From contig NZ_RCTF01000014.1 in assembly GCF_003667445.1 (NCBI RefSeq), positions 62,001 through 126,000 on the forward strand: a DNA stretch of 64,000 nucleotides, written 5' to 3'. The stretch is from Xanthobacter tagetidis. Lineage in GTDB: Bacteria; Pseudomonadota; Alphaproteobacteria; Rhizobiales; Xanthobacteraceae. Below are positions 55,873 through 64,000 of this stretch, one piece after another. Position numbers and translations under genes: made by a program. Numbering within the stretch: the first letter of the stretch is position 1; each line of letters starts with the position of its first letter. The notes beneath the pieces were generated by a model, which worked only from the letters and a program-made list of their open reading frames with translations, was not told the origin of the DNA and did no database searches.

Positions 55873-57168
55873 TTGATTACGGGCCGCAGGGCAACCGAGA
55901 TCGTCGAGAGCATCCAGTCCGCGGTCGAAGGCGGCCGGCTCAAGCGGGGCCAGGGCTTGCCCACGGTCCGCAAGCTGGCGGACGACCTCGGCGTGAACCG
56001 CAATACGGTGGCGGCAGCCTACAAGCTCTTGTCCGATGCGGGCATCATCGAGGGGCGCGGGCGCCAGGGCAGCCGGGTTGCCGTCGAGACCTCCGCTGCG
56101 CAGCACCTGCGCATGTCGCCGCGCGATCTTGCCGGGGGAAATCCCGATCCCGCGCTGCTGCCGGACATGGCGTCGGTGCTCAGGGCCGTGGGGTGGCGCC
56201 AGCGGGCCTATGAGGATCCGCCCGACGATCCGGAGCTGATCCGCATCCTCGGCCAGAGGTTTGAGAGGGACGGGCTGCCGATGGGCGAGCTGTGGCTGGC
56301 ATCGGGCACCTTCGATGCCATCGCCACCATCTTCCGCAAGATGCTCGCGCCCGGCGATGCCGTCGGGGTGGAAGATCCCTGCTTCATGACCACGCTGGGG
56401 CAGATGCGGCAGGCGGGCTACGCCACACTGCCCATGGCGGTGGACGATGAGGGCGTCACGCCCGAGGGCCTGCGCAGCGCGCTGAAGAACGGCGCGAAGG
56501 CCCTCATCCTGACGCCGCGCGCGCACAATCCGTTCGGCGGTTCCTGGACGCAGCCGCGGCTTGAGGCGTTGCGGGAGGTCATGCGGGCCTATCCCGACGT
56601 TCTGCTGATCGAGGACGATCACTACGCCGTCCTGTCGCGCTTCCCGCCGGTGTCCCTGGTGGACGCCGACCGCCCGCATTGGGCGATCATCCGCTCCGTC
56701 TCCAAATATATCGGCCCCGATCTGCGCCTCGCCGTGGTCAATTCCAGCCGCGAGCTCTCTCGGGCATGCCTGTCCTTGAGCGCATACACGTCGCGATGGG
56801 TCAGCTCGGTGCTTCAGACGTGCGTCCTGTCGGTTCTGTCGGCGCCGGGCTACGACCAGATGATCGCCCGGGCCGCATCCGCCTATGAGCGGCGCAGGGA
56901 GGGCATCGTCGCCGCTCTGGCCGCCGAGGGCATCAAGGCCCATGGCCGTGACGGCATGAATGTCTGGATCCCGGTGGACGACGAGCAGGCCGTCGCGCGC
57001 CGCCTCCTCGAAGGCGGATGGACCGTGCGCACGGGAGCCATCTTCCGCCTGGCCTCGCCGCCGGCCATCCGCGTAACCGCGAGCGCGATCGAAAAGTCCC
57101 TGTCCGAAGAGTTCGCCCGGATGCTGGCCGCGATCGTCCGCGACGAGGGGGTCGAAAGAGGGGCCTGA
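55873..57168 (+). CDS. MocR-type regulator, PtsJ-like (GntR-aminotransferase fusion)
   Basis: Predicted 431-residue transcription regulator. Residues 1-68 are a GntR winged helix (VRKLADDLGVNRNTVAAAYKLL, as in PtsJ). The rest is a fold-type I aminotransferase domain with the PLP Lys in RSVSKYIGP and the phosphate-binding Arg two turns later. The TTG start at 55873 matches the PtsJ N-terminus (ITGRRATEIVESIQ). Such proteins sense PLP or an amino compound. It is flanked by nitrilase (divergent) and isonitrile hydratase (convergent), so control of that set is likely. Confidence 0.88.
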   Translation: MITGRRATEIVESIQSAVEGGRLKRGQGLPTVRKLADDLGVNRNTVAAAYKLLSDAGIIEGRGRQGSRVAVETSAAQHLRMSPRDLAGGNPDPALLPDMASVLRAVGWRQRAYEDPPDDPELIRILGQRFERDGLPMGELWLASGTFDAIATIFRKMLAPGDAVGVEDPCFMTTLGQMRQAGYATLPMAVDDEGVTPEGLRSALKNGAKALILTPRAHNPFGGSWTQPRLEALREVMRAYPDVLLIEDDHYAVLSRFPPVSLVDADRPHWAIIRSVSKYIGPDLRLAVVNSSRELSRACLSLSAYTSRWVSSVLQTCVLSVLSAPGYDQMIARAASAYERRREGIVAALAAEGIKAHGRDGMNVWIPVDDEQAVARRLLEGGWTVRTGAIFRLASPPAIRVTASAIEKSLSEEFARMLAAIVRDEGVERGA

Positions 57169-57190
57169 CCTCTTCCGACCCCGCCGGGGT

Positions 57191-57925
57191 TCAGGCCGAA
57201 GGCGACGGGTCCGCAGGGCCGTTCTGGGCGATGCCGAGGCGCGCGCCGACCCGCTTCGCGGTGGCGATCCGGTTCGCGGTGAGCTGCCTCACGGCATCCC
57301 GCGCCGCGGCGACGACCTCCGCGGGCGCGCGCTCCGGCAGGCCCGCATCGAACGGCGGCTCGGGGTGGTACTGCATGTAGAGCTGGATCTGCTGGGCCAC
57401 CGCCGGGCCGCGCAGCATGGCCGCCAGTTGCAGCGCGCCGTCGATGCCCGACGTCACGCCGCCCGCGAAGATGTAGTTCGCGTCGATCACCACCCGGTCC
57501 GTCAGCGCCGTCGCGCCCAGATAGGGCAGGACCTCCATGGCAGCCCAGTGGGTGGTGGCCCTCTTGCCCTTGAGCAGGCCGGCTGCGCCGCAGATCAGCG
57601 CGCCGGTGCAGACGGAGAACACGAACGTCGCCCCCGCCGCCTGGGTACGGATGAAATCGAGCGTCTCCTCATCCTCCATCAGCGCCTCCTGGCCCGGCCC
57701 GCCGGGCACGTGAAGCACGTCCAGCTTCGGGACCTCGGCGAAGGTCTTCTCCGGCGTGAGAATGAGGCCGCGCGTATCCTTCACCGGCGCCACGGTCTTG
57801 CCGGCGATATGGAGCGTCGAGTTGGGAATCCGCGACAAGACCTCGAACGGCCCGGTGAAGTCGATCTGGTCGAGCCCGTCGAACAGGATCGAACCGATCT
57901 GGAGATGCGTGTCTGCGGGGATCAT
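57191..57925 (-). CDS. inhA: Isonitrile hydratase (DJ-1/PfpI family)
   Basis: Converts isonitriles to N-substituted formamides. 244 residues. The nucleophile is Cys106 in SVCTGALICGAAGLL, and the family's Asp22 (IDFTGPFEVL) and Thr107 are present, the same set as described for Pseudomonas isonitrile hydratase. The block KRATTHWAAMEVLP and the ending segment AALRD-type helices match that enzyme well over the whole length. AGGA lies six bases before ATG 57925. It is convergent with the MocR gene. General PfpI glyoxalase-type activity is the alternative. Confidence 0.85.
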   Translation of the reverse strand: MIPADTHLQIGSILFDGLDQIDFTGPFEVLSRIPNSTLHIAGKTVAPVKDTRGLILTPEKTFAEVPKLDVLHVPGGPGQEALMEDEETLDFIRTQAAGATFVFSVCTGALICGAAGLLKGKRATTHWAAMEVLPYLGATALTDRVVIDANYIFAGGVTSGIDGALQLAAMLRGPAVAQQIQLYMQYHPEPPFDAGLPERAPAEVVAAARDAVRQLTANRIATAKRVGARLGIAQNGPADPSPSA

Positions 57926-57995
57926 GACTGGTCCTTCCCTTGGCACGTCGCACGCTGGCGACCCCCTTGTGTGCCAAGCGCTCCAGCCATCGTCA

Positions 57996-58035
57996 AGACA
58001 AACGTTGACAAAGCCTACTTTGACATACATTGTCT
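57996..58035. promoter_or_regulatory. AGACAAA...ATTGTCT dyad before isonitrile hydratase
   Basis: AGACAAA (57996-58002) and ATTGTCT (58029-58035) face each other, with an inner near-perfect palindrome TGACAAAG-CCTA-CTTTGACA at 58006-58025. The design resembles 55751-55792. It is 70-110 bases upstream of the isonitrile hydratase start. Confidence 0.55.
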
Positions 58036-58448
58036 GATCGAGCGTGACAGATTACCTCCATCCTTGATCGCGAAACGGGCTCCCACGCTGAATTTCGAGA
58101 TCGGTTTACTTGGTGTTCTGCGGAAAAGACAAAGTTCCATATCCGGCCAATCGTATGACAAAATGGGGGTACGTATGAGCAAGGCAGGGGACTGAACGGG
58201 GGACGTCGCGCTTCGACCGCGCCCTGAGGCGTCGAGGCGGCCTCGACGGCCATTCGGGCGGATGCGGCGCGGCCCGGCGGCGGATGTTTGAAGACATCGC
58301 AGGCGAACGCTGGGCGAAATGGCGAAAAGGGTGTCATCTGCCGAGAATTTGGGCGTGCCTTTTCCGCAAACCCTTTTGCAGATTTTCGCGGTACCCGCCG
58401 AGCGCCGAGGCGGCAACACTCGATCAAACACAACAACCTGCCAGAGCC
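58036..58448. other. Spacer before the HAAT transporter operon
   Basis: No gene is supported here. The stretch holds the likely promoter of the urea/amide-type transporter operon, but I see no clear consensus. The permease ATG has only a weak ribosome site. Confidence 0.35.
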
Positions 58449-59303
58449 ATGGACATCGTTATCGCACTGACCATCAACGGCCTGATCTGGGGACTGATCG
58501 TCGCGCTCATCGCGCTCGGCCTGTCCATCATCTTCGGCCTTTTGGATATCATCAACGTCGCCCATGGCGACTTCTTCATGGTCGGCACCGTGCTCGGCCT
58601 GGTCATCGCCGGCACCACGGGCTTCTGGATCGCCCTCGTATTGGTGCCGCTCCTGGGCTTCTGCCTGGGGCTGGTGATCGAGCGCCTGGTGATCCGCCCG
58701 GCCATCAGCTCGGCCTCGCTCACCATCGTCATCACCTTCGGCCTGTCGATGATCCTCCAGGAGGCGGTGCGCGCCACCCTCGGCCCGCAGCCGCGCCGCA
58801 TGGCTGCCCCGGTGGAGGGCACCATCCATCTGTTCGGCATCGACTACGACGTCTACCGCCTGTTCGCGGCCCTGTTCGCCGCGCTCGCCATCGCCGGCTT
58901 CTTCCTGTTCCTCTCGCGCACCACGCTCGGCACCTGGATCCGCGCGGTGCGGCACGACCGCGAGACCGCGACCGCGCTCGGCATCCCGGTGACGCTGGTA
59001 TGCGCCTTCACCTTCGCCCTCGGCACCGCGCTGGCGCTGCTCGGCGGCGTCATCGCCGCGCCCATCACCACGGTGGACTTCCGCGCCGGCATCGACATCC
59101 TGCCGGTGTGCTTCATGGCGGTGGTCATCGGCGGCCTGGGCAACCTCAAGGGCACGGTGGCCGCCGCGGTGCTGCTGGCGGTGATGGAGGGCGTCGTCTC
59201 CGCCTTCGCCGACCCCACCATGGCGCGCATCTCCTCCCTGGTGGTGATGAGCTTCGTGCTGCTGGCCCGTCCCCACGGTCTGTTTGCGGGGGCCACGCGA
59301 TGA
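58449..59303 (+). CDS. HAAT-type ABC transporter permease (LivH/UrtB type)
   Basis: Predicted inner-membrane permease of 284 residues with about eight helices, of the branched-chain amino acid/urea/amide group. The family block GLDIINVAHGDFFMVG-like (here GLLDIINVAHGDFFMVG) and the C-terminal GGLGNLKGTVAAA are present. ATG 58449 gives a proper membrane N-terminus; upstream codons are spacer. Its stop overlaps the next gene (ATGA). First gene of the five-gene operon to 63167. Confidence 0.92.
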   Translation: MDIVIALTINGLIWGLIVALIALGLSIIFGLLDIINVAHGDFFMVGTVLGLVIAGTTGFWIALVLVPLLGFCLGLVIERLVIRPAISSASLTIVITFGLSMILQEAVRATLGPQPRRMAAPVEGTIHLFGIDYDVYRLFAALFAALAIAGFFLFLSRTTLGTWIRAVRHDRETATALGIPVTLVCAFTFALGTALALLGGVIAAPITTVDFRAGIDILPVCFMAVVIGGLGNLKGTVAAAVLLAVMEGVVSAFADPTMARISSLVVMSFVLLARPHGLFAGATR

Positions 59304-60322
59304 GGGCCGCCGGCATCGCCTTGATCGTGGCGCTGGTCGCCGCGCTCGCCAGCCTGCCGCTGGTGCTGCCCGCCTTCGGCCTCACCTTCTGGGTGAACGT
59401 GGTGGCCGAGATCCTCATCTGGTCGCTTCTGGCCGCCAGCGTGAACCTCCTGTTCGGCTATGTGGGGCTGCTGTCGTTCGGCCAGGCGCTCTATTTCGGC
59501 TTCGGCATGTACGGCACCGCCATCGGCATCTCGATGTTCGGGCTCGGCCTGTGGCCGGCGCTGGCGCTGGGCATCGTCGCCTCGACCGGAATGGCGGCGG
59601 TGGCGGGGGCGTTCGCGGTGCGGCTGACGTGGCACTATTTCGCGATCATCACCGTCGTGTTCTCGCTGATCTTCTACTTCGTCGCCATGTCGCAGAAATG
59701 GCTCACCGGCGGCGACGACGGCCTGTCCTTCAGCGCGCCGCCGATCCTGGAGGCGGCGGGCTGGATGCTGACCGACCGCACCACGCAATACTACTTCATC
59801 TTCCTGGTCTGCCTCGCCTGCTACGCGCTGCTGGCGCTGGTGGTAGCGAGCCCGCTGGGCCTGCGCTTCGCCGCCGTGCGGGAGAACGAGAAGCGCGCCC
59901 AGCTCATCGGCATCAACGTCTATGCCACGCGCTGGATCGCCTTCGTGCTGGCGGGCTTCATCGCCGGGGTGGGCGGGGCGCTGCTGGCGCTGTTCGGACG
60001 CTACGCCTCGGCCTCCTACATGTTCTACCACGTCTCCGGCGAGGCGGTGGTGTGGGCCATCGTCGGCGGGGCGGGCACGCTGCTCGGGCCGCTGGTGGGC
60101 ACCGCGCTGCTCATCATCTTCCGCGAGGTGGTGTCGGGCCTGTGGGAGAACTACCTGATGGCGGTGGGCGCCATCACCATCCTGGTGGTGATCTTCGCAC
60201 CCAAGGGCCTCGTCGGCTCGCTCACTGCGCTCGTCCGCCGCGGCGAGAGCGAGGAACGCGAGCACCTGGAGAATCCGGGCATCCCCGCCACCCCCGCCAC
60301 CGCCCGCGCGGAGGCCGAGTGA
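59300..60322 (+). CDS. HAAT-type ABC transporter permease (LivM/UrtC type)
   Basis: Second permease of the importer, 340 residues with about ten helices. The GYVGLLSFGQALYFGFGMY block is the LivM signature, the EAA-like loop is FAAVRENEKRAQLIGINVYATRW, and the C-terminus ends in GLVGSL. The start ATG overlaps the preceding stop; its own stop overlaps the next start (TGATG). It forms the pore with the LivH-like subunit. Confidence 0.92.
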   Translation: MRAAGIALIVALVAALASLPLVLPAFGLTFWVNVVAEILIWSLLAASVNLLFGYVGLLSFGQALYFGFGMYGTAIGISMFGLGLWPALALGIVASTGMAAVAGAFAVRLTWHYFAIITVVFSLIFYFVAMSQKWLTGGDDGLSFSAPPILEAAGWMLTDRTTQYYFIFLVCLACYALLALVVASPLGLRFAAVRENEKRAQLIGINVYATRWIAFVLAGFIAGVGGALLALFGRYASASYMFYHVSGEAVVWAIVGGAGTLLGPLVGTALLIIFREVVSGLWENYLMAVGAITILVVIFAPKGLVGSLTALVRRGESEEREHLENPGIPATPATARAEAE

Positions 60323-61074
60323 TGGAAAACGTGCTCTCCATCCGCGGCCTCACCAAGCGCTTCGGCGGCCTCGCCGCGGTCGACGGGGTGGACCTCGACT
60401 TCCCCTATGGCGTGCTGAGCGCCGTGATCGGCCCCAACGGCGCCGGCAAGACCACCCTGTTCAACCTCATAACCGGCATGCTGCCGGCGGATGGCGGCGA
60501 GGTGATCTTCGAGGGCGACGACATCGCCGGCCTCAAGCCGCACCAGATCGTCTCGCGCGGCCTCTCGCGCACGCTCCAGATCAAGAGCGTGTTCACCGGC
60601 CTCACCGTCGCCGACAATCTGCGCGTCGCGGTGATGGCGCACGAGAAGATCGCGAGCCCGCTGCGCCCGGCGCTCGGCTTTTCCGGCGTCAACCGGCGGG
60701 TGGAGGAACTGCTCGCCGAGACCGGCCTCGCCCGCCTCGCGAAGCGCGTCGCCGGCACGCTCTCGTATGGCGACGTGGCGCTTTTGGAGATCGCGCTCGC
60801 GCTCGCCAACAAGCCGAAGCTGCTGCTGCTGGACGAGCCCATCTGCGGCATGAGCCCGGCGGAGACGGAGACCACGGTCGCCCGCATCGTCGCGCTCTCG
60901 AAGTCGACGCAGATCATCCTCATCGAGCACGACATGGAGGTGGTGTTCGCGATCGCCGAGCGCATCACCGTGATGGCGGCGGGCCGCGTGCTCGCGCGCG
61001 GCACCCCGAAGGAAATCGCGGCGAACCGCGATGTTCAGGACGCCTATCTCGGCGCGCCGGAGGACGCAGCATGA
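60322..61074 (+). CDS. HAAT-type ABC transporter ATPase (LivG/UrtD type)
   Basis: ATP-binding subunit of 250 residues. Walker A GPNGAGKTT, Q-loop SRTLQIKSVF, signature LSYGDVALLEIA, Walker B LLLLDEPICGM and the switch His in IEHDMEVVF. The variant LSYGD signature and the GMSPAET block are usual in LivG/UrtD proteins, which suits urea or amide uptake rather than strict leucine transport. Starts one base before the preceding stop. Confidence 0.92.
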   Translation: MENVLSIRGLTKRFGGLAAVDGVDLDFPYGVLSAVIGPNGAGKTTLFNLITGMLPADGGEVIFEGDDIAGLKPHQIVSRGLSRTLQIKSVFTGLTVADNLRVAVMAHEKIASPLRPALGFSGVNRRVEELLAETGLARLAKRVAGTLSYGDVALLEIALALANKPKLLLLDEPICGMSPAETETTVARIVALSKSTQIILIEHDMEVVFAIAERITVMAAGRVLARGTPKEIAANRDVQDAYLGAPEDAA

Positions 61075-61808
61075 ACGCCCCGCTCGCCCATCCCGTGGTC
61101 GGCAGCACCGTGCTCGACGTCAAGGGCCTTCAGGCCTCCATCGGCCGCGTCCCGGTGCTGCGCGGCGTCGATCTCAATGTCGGCGCCGGCGAGACCGTCG
61201 CGCTGCTCGGCCGCAACGGCGTCGGCAAGACCTCGACGCTCCGCGCCATCCTCGGCCTGCTCCAGCGGCGCGGCGGATCGGTGGCGTTCCAGGGCGCCGA
61301 CATCGGCCGCCTGCCGGCCTACAAGCTCTCCGGCCTCGGCATCGGCTACGTGCCGCAGGGGCGCGGCATCTTCCCGGTGCTGACCGTGGAGGAGAACCTG
61401 TTCCTCGGCCTGAGGTCGGCACCCGATCCGGAACTGGTGGAGGACATCTACACCCGCTTCCCGCGGCTCGCCGAGCGGCGCTTCCAGGCCGCCGGCACGC
61501 TCTCCGGCGGCGAGCAGCAGATCCTCGCCATCGGCCGCTGCCTGATGCGCAAGCCGTCTCTGATCCTGCTCGACGAGCCGACCGAGGGCATCATGCCGAA
61601 GCTGGTCGCGGAGATCCGGCGCGAGATTGCCGCTATCGCCAAGCGCGGCGTCGCCGTGCTGCTGGTGGAGCAGAACGTGCGCACGGCGCTCGCGCTCGCC
61701 TCGCGCATCTACCTGATGGAGCGCGGGCAGGTGGTGCACGAGGCCACCAGCCACGACCTCACCACCGATCCCTCGACGATCCACCGCTATCTCGGCGTGG
61801 CGCTCTAG
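61071..61808 (+). CDS. HAAT-type ABC transporter ATPase (LivF/UrtE type)
   Basis: Second ATPase, 245 residues. Walker A GRNGVGKTS, Q-loop YVPQGRGIFPVLT, signature LSGGEQQILAIGR, Walker B LILLDEPTEGIMP, switch region LVEQNVRTAL. The PQGRGIFP and EGIMP features are those of LivF/UrtE. It overlaps livG-like gene by four bases, showing the same polycistronic unit. Confidence 0.92.
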   Translation: MNAPLAHPVVGSTVLDVKGLQASIGRVPVLRGVDLNVGAGETVALLGRNGVGKTSTLRAILGLLQRRGGSVAFQGADIGRLPAYKLSGLGIGYVPQGRGIFPVLTVEENLFLGLRSAPDPELVEDIYTRFPRLAERRFQAAGTLSGGEQQILAIGRCLMRKPSLILLDEPTEGIMPKLVAEIRREIAAIAKRGVAVLLVEQNVRTALALASRIYLMERGQVVHEATSHDLTTDPSTIHRYLGVAL

Positions 61809-61838
61809 AACACGCACAAACAAACCGGAGTGGAACAG

Positions 61839-63167
61839 ATGACCGACGGCAAGGCGAAATTCCCCGAACTCTCAGCATCCCCCGCTCCGGAGGCGTCCGG
61901 CCTCTCCCGGCGCAGCTTCCTCGGCCACGCGATCGCCGGCGGCGTCGCCGCGGGCACGTCCTATCTCGGCCTGACCAAGGACCTCTACGCCCAGGCCGGC
62001 GGGCCGATCTATATCGGCAACCACTGCGAACTGACCGGCGGCTTCTCCTCCTGGGGCTACTGGCACGACAAGGCCGCCAAGGCGGCGGTGAAGCTGGTCA
62101 ATGACGGCGGCGGCATCGCCGGCCGCAAGGTGGAGCTGCTCACCGAGGACACCGAATCCAACCCGGCCGTGGGATCGCGCAAGCTGCGCGCGCTGATCGA
62201 GCGCGGCGGCGCGAACTTCGTGGTCGGCTCGGTGCATTCGGGCGTGATGCTCGCCTCCATCCCGGTCGCGACCGAGCTGAAGACCATCTATTTCTCCGCC
62301 GGCGAGGCGACCGAGGCCACCGGCTCCAAGGGCACGCGCTACTCGTTCCGCACCGGCACCGACACCTACGGCCTCGCCGCCGCCGGCGCGCCGTGGGCAT
62401 TCGCGAACCTCGGCAAGACCTGGACCATTATCTCGCCCGATTACGCCTGGGGCCACAGCCACTACCAGGAGCACAAGGCGGTGATCGAGAAGCTCGGCGG
62501 CAAGGTGCATCCGCCGATCTTCGTGCCGCTCGACGCCAAGGACCTCGTGCCCTACCTCGCCAAGATCCAGCAGGACACGGAAGTCCTGTTTTCGGTGTTT
62601 TTCGGCGCCCAGTCGGTGGCCTTCTACACCCAGGCGAAATCCATGGGCCTTGAGAAGACCATGCGCATGTATTCCATCTGCGGCACCATGGAGGCGATCG
62701 CCCCGGCGGACCTGCAGGGCGCGGGCGAGGGCGTCTACCTGGTCGAGAACTTCCCGCGCATGCTGAAGTTCAAGGACGACGAATTCCACAAGAAGCACAA
62801 CGAGGTGATGGAGATCGACGACGTCGACGCGCGCGAGAAGACCTCCACCAAGGTGATGGCCAAGAGCCATGCCTGGCAGTCGTGGGAGAACGTCTTCGCG
62901 CTCAAGGAGGCGATCGAGAAGAGCGGCTGGAAGACCAAGAAGGACGACCTGCTGGTCATCGAGGCGCTGGAGGGTCTGGAGATGGCCAATTCGCTCGGCC
63001 ACCCGCAGGGCGCCAAGCTGCTGCGCAAGGAGGACCACTCCGGCATCATCGACTGCTACATCTCGCGCGTCATCGACAACAAGTTCGAGGTGCAGAAGAA
63101 GGTGACGCGCGAGGAGCTCGGCAAGGCGATGCCGCCGCGCGTGGACCTCTCCAAGATGCCGGCCTGA
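61839..63167 (+). CDS. Tat-exported urea/amide-type substrate-binding protein
   Basis: Periplasmic binding protein of 442 residues, of the UrtA/FmdD (Peripla_BP_5) group. It has a twin-arginine signal (LSRRSFLGHAIAGG). The two-lobed receptor begins IYIGNHCELTGGFSSWG and continues with VNDGGGIAGRKVELLTEDTES, the typical pattern. ATG 61839 with GGAG is chosen over a GTG three codons earlier. It is the last gene of the transporter operon. Urea, short-chain amide or formamide is the expected ligand, which suits the nitrile/isonitrile enzymes upstream. Confidence 0.9.
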   Translation: MTDGKAKFPELSASPAPEASGLSRRSFLGHAIAGGVAAGTSYLGLTKDLYAQAGGPIYIGNHCELTGGFSSWGYWHDKAAKAAVKLVNDGGGIAGRKVELLTEDTESNPAVGSRKLRALIERGGANFVVGSVHSGVMLASIPVATELKTIYFSAGEATEATGSKGTRYSFRTGTDTYGLAAAGAPWAFANLGKTWTIISPDYAWGHSHYQEHKAVIEKLGGKVHPPIFVPLDAKDLVPYLAKIQQDTEVLFSVFFGAQSVAFYTQAKSMGLEKTMRMYSICGTMEAIAPADLQGAGEGVYLVENFPRMLKFKDDEFHKKHNEVMEIDDVDAREKTSTKVMAKSHAWQSWENVFALKEAIEKSGWKTKKDDLLVIEALEGLEMANSLGHPQGAKLLRKEDHSGIIDCYISRVIDNKFEVQKKVTREELGKAMPPRVDLSKMPA

Positions 63168-63194
63168 GCGGCGGCATCCTTCCCGATCGGCCTG

Positions 63195-63720
63195 ATGCCC
63201 CGGCTTGTCCGGGGCATCCACCCTCGGTGATCCCTTTCCGCCGTCATGCTCTGGCTAGACCGGAGCATCCATGCGACGTTCCCACAGCGCGCCCGGCCGC
63301 AGGATGGGCCCTCCGGTCGAGCCGGAGGGCGACGGCAGGGCTTGTGAAAGCGGCGGGGAAACCCTCACCGCGGTCATGCCCCGGCTTGTCCGGGGCATCC
63401 ACCCTCGGTGATCCCTTCCCCCCGTCATGCTCCGGCTTGACCGGAGCATCCAAGCACCATCGGCGCCGTCCGCCAGGCTGCAGGATGGGCCCTCCGGTCG
63501 AGCCGGAGGGCGACGGCAGGGCCTGTGAAAGCGGCGGGGAAACCCTCACCGCGGTCATGCCCCGGCTTGTCCGGGGCATCCACCCTCGGTGATCCCTTCC
63601 CCACGTCATGCTCCGGCTTGACCGGAGCATCCAAGCACCATCGGCGCCGCCCGCCAGGCCGTAGGATGGGCCCTCCGGTCAAGCCGGAGGGCGACGGCAG
63701 GGCTTGTGAAAGCGGCGGTG
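63195..63720. repeat. 181-bp tandem repeat array (about 2.9 units)
   Basis: Units start at 63195, 63376 and 63557, an exact period of 181 bases. Each unit carries three hairpins: ATGCCCCGG...CCGGGGCAT, ATGCTCCGG...CCGGAGCAT and CCCTCCGG...CCGGAGGG. Units 2 and 3 are nearly identical; unit 1 is more diverged between 63246 and 63300. There are no short direct repeats with unique spacers, so it is not a CRISPR array. It fills the spacer after the transporter operon, with no gene in 63168-63791. Confidence 0.9.
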
Positions 63721-63791
63721 ACAAGAGCGACAGGGCGCTGAAGCCCGCCCCCGCTTCGGCTTGACCGGCGCGTACCGCGACCCGCTTCCGC

Positions 63792-64000
63792 TCACAGCTT
63801 GGTCAGATAGTCCGCGTCGCGCTTGAACACGTCGGTGAGGTGGCGCAGCACCATCTTGACGCGGCCCATGAATTCCAGGTCCTCGTGGACGCCCACATAG
63901 ATGTCGCGCGTCACCGTCACTTCGTCCGCCAGCACCGGAATGAGGCGGGGGTTGGATTTGGCCGAGAACAGCGGCAGCAGGCCGATGCCGGCGCCGCGGG
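63792..64000 (-). CDS. LysR-family regulator, C-terminal part (partial)
   Basis: The C-terminal 68 or so codons of a LysR-type transcription regulator; the 5' part lies outside the window. The visible stretch reads GAGIGLLPLFSAKSNPRLI, then DIYVGVHEDLEFMGRVKMVL and ends DADYLTKL, the usual end of the effector-binding domain, with the GIGLLP motif of that fold. The stop is TGA at 63792-63794. The controlled genes are not known. Confidence 0.75.
   Translation of the reverse strand, partial: RGAGIGLLPLFSAKSNPRLIPVLADEVTVTRDIYVGVHEDLEFMGRVKMVLRHLTDVFKRDADYLTKL

Noticed and set aside
63195..63720. CRISPR array
   Set aside because: The repeats are 181 bases long, contiguous and internally palindromic, with no short direct repeats separated by unique spacers and no cas genes nearby.

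Overview
The window is chromosomal DNA of a very GC-rich alphaproteobacterium. Nearly all genes have strongly GC-biased third codon positions. The gene set (class II DAHP synthase, DUF1236 protein behind an EcfG-type promoter, lone carB, folB beside a pteridine-reductase-like SDR, Omp25-like barrels) points to the Hyphomicrobiales. A Xanthobacteraceae-type organism (Xanthobacter, Azorhizobium, Ancylobacter and relatives) is the best guess, made from gene content only.

Layout. Positions 1-771 hold the edge of a probable integrated element against the 3' end of a tRNA-Val(CAC). Positions 0.8-17.7 kb are ordinary core and housekeeping DNA: gph, rpiA, a GT2 glycosyltransferase, gor, a Bcr/CflA exporter, class II DAHP synthase, a glycosyltransferase/acetyltransferase pair, folB with a FolM/PTR1-like reductase, maf and yacG. 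Positions 17.7-27.8 kb carry two paralogous giant outer-membrane proteins of about 990 residues. Each strings together three Omp25-like barrels and one omptin-like barrel. They are interleaved with tpm and two polyamine-catabolism genes (puuC-like dehydrogenase and class III aminotransferase). Positions 28-33.9 kb hold a DUF1236 stress protein, a GST, a four-gene run with rlmJ and RNase T2, and an ornithine/lysine-type decarboxylase.

Positions 33.9-36.0 kb are a sharply AT-rich island of two overlapping genes: a four-helix membrane protein and a P-loop kinase-Nudix fusion. It sits between two convergent host genes and is the best candidate here for an undescribed (possibly defence) system. 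Positions 36.0-50.0 kb return to core DNA: a Pif1/RecD-like helicase, adenosine kinase, glmM with an in-frame upstream extension, DUF2478, an acetolactate decarboxylase with an N-terminal ribbon-helix-helix segment, a Tat-exported superoxide dismutase, greA, carB, gtrA and a methyltransferase.

Positions 50.3-63.2 kb look like a nitrogen-scavenging cluster: an NrtABC/SsuABC-type transporter, an amidase, a nitrilase, a PtsJ-like MocR regulator, an isonitrile hydratase and a complete urea/amide-type (HAAT) ABC transporter. A similar AGACAAA...TTTGTCT dyad lies in both intergenic regions that flank the regulator gene. A 181-bp tandem repeat array and the C-terminal end of a LysR regulator close the window.
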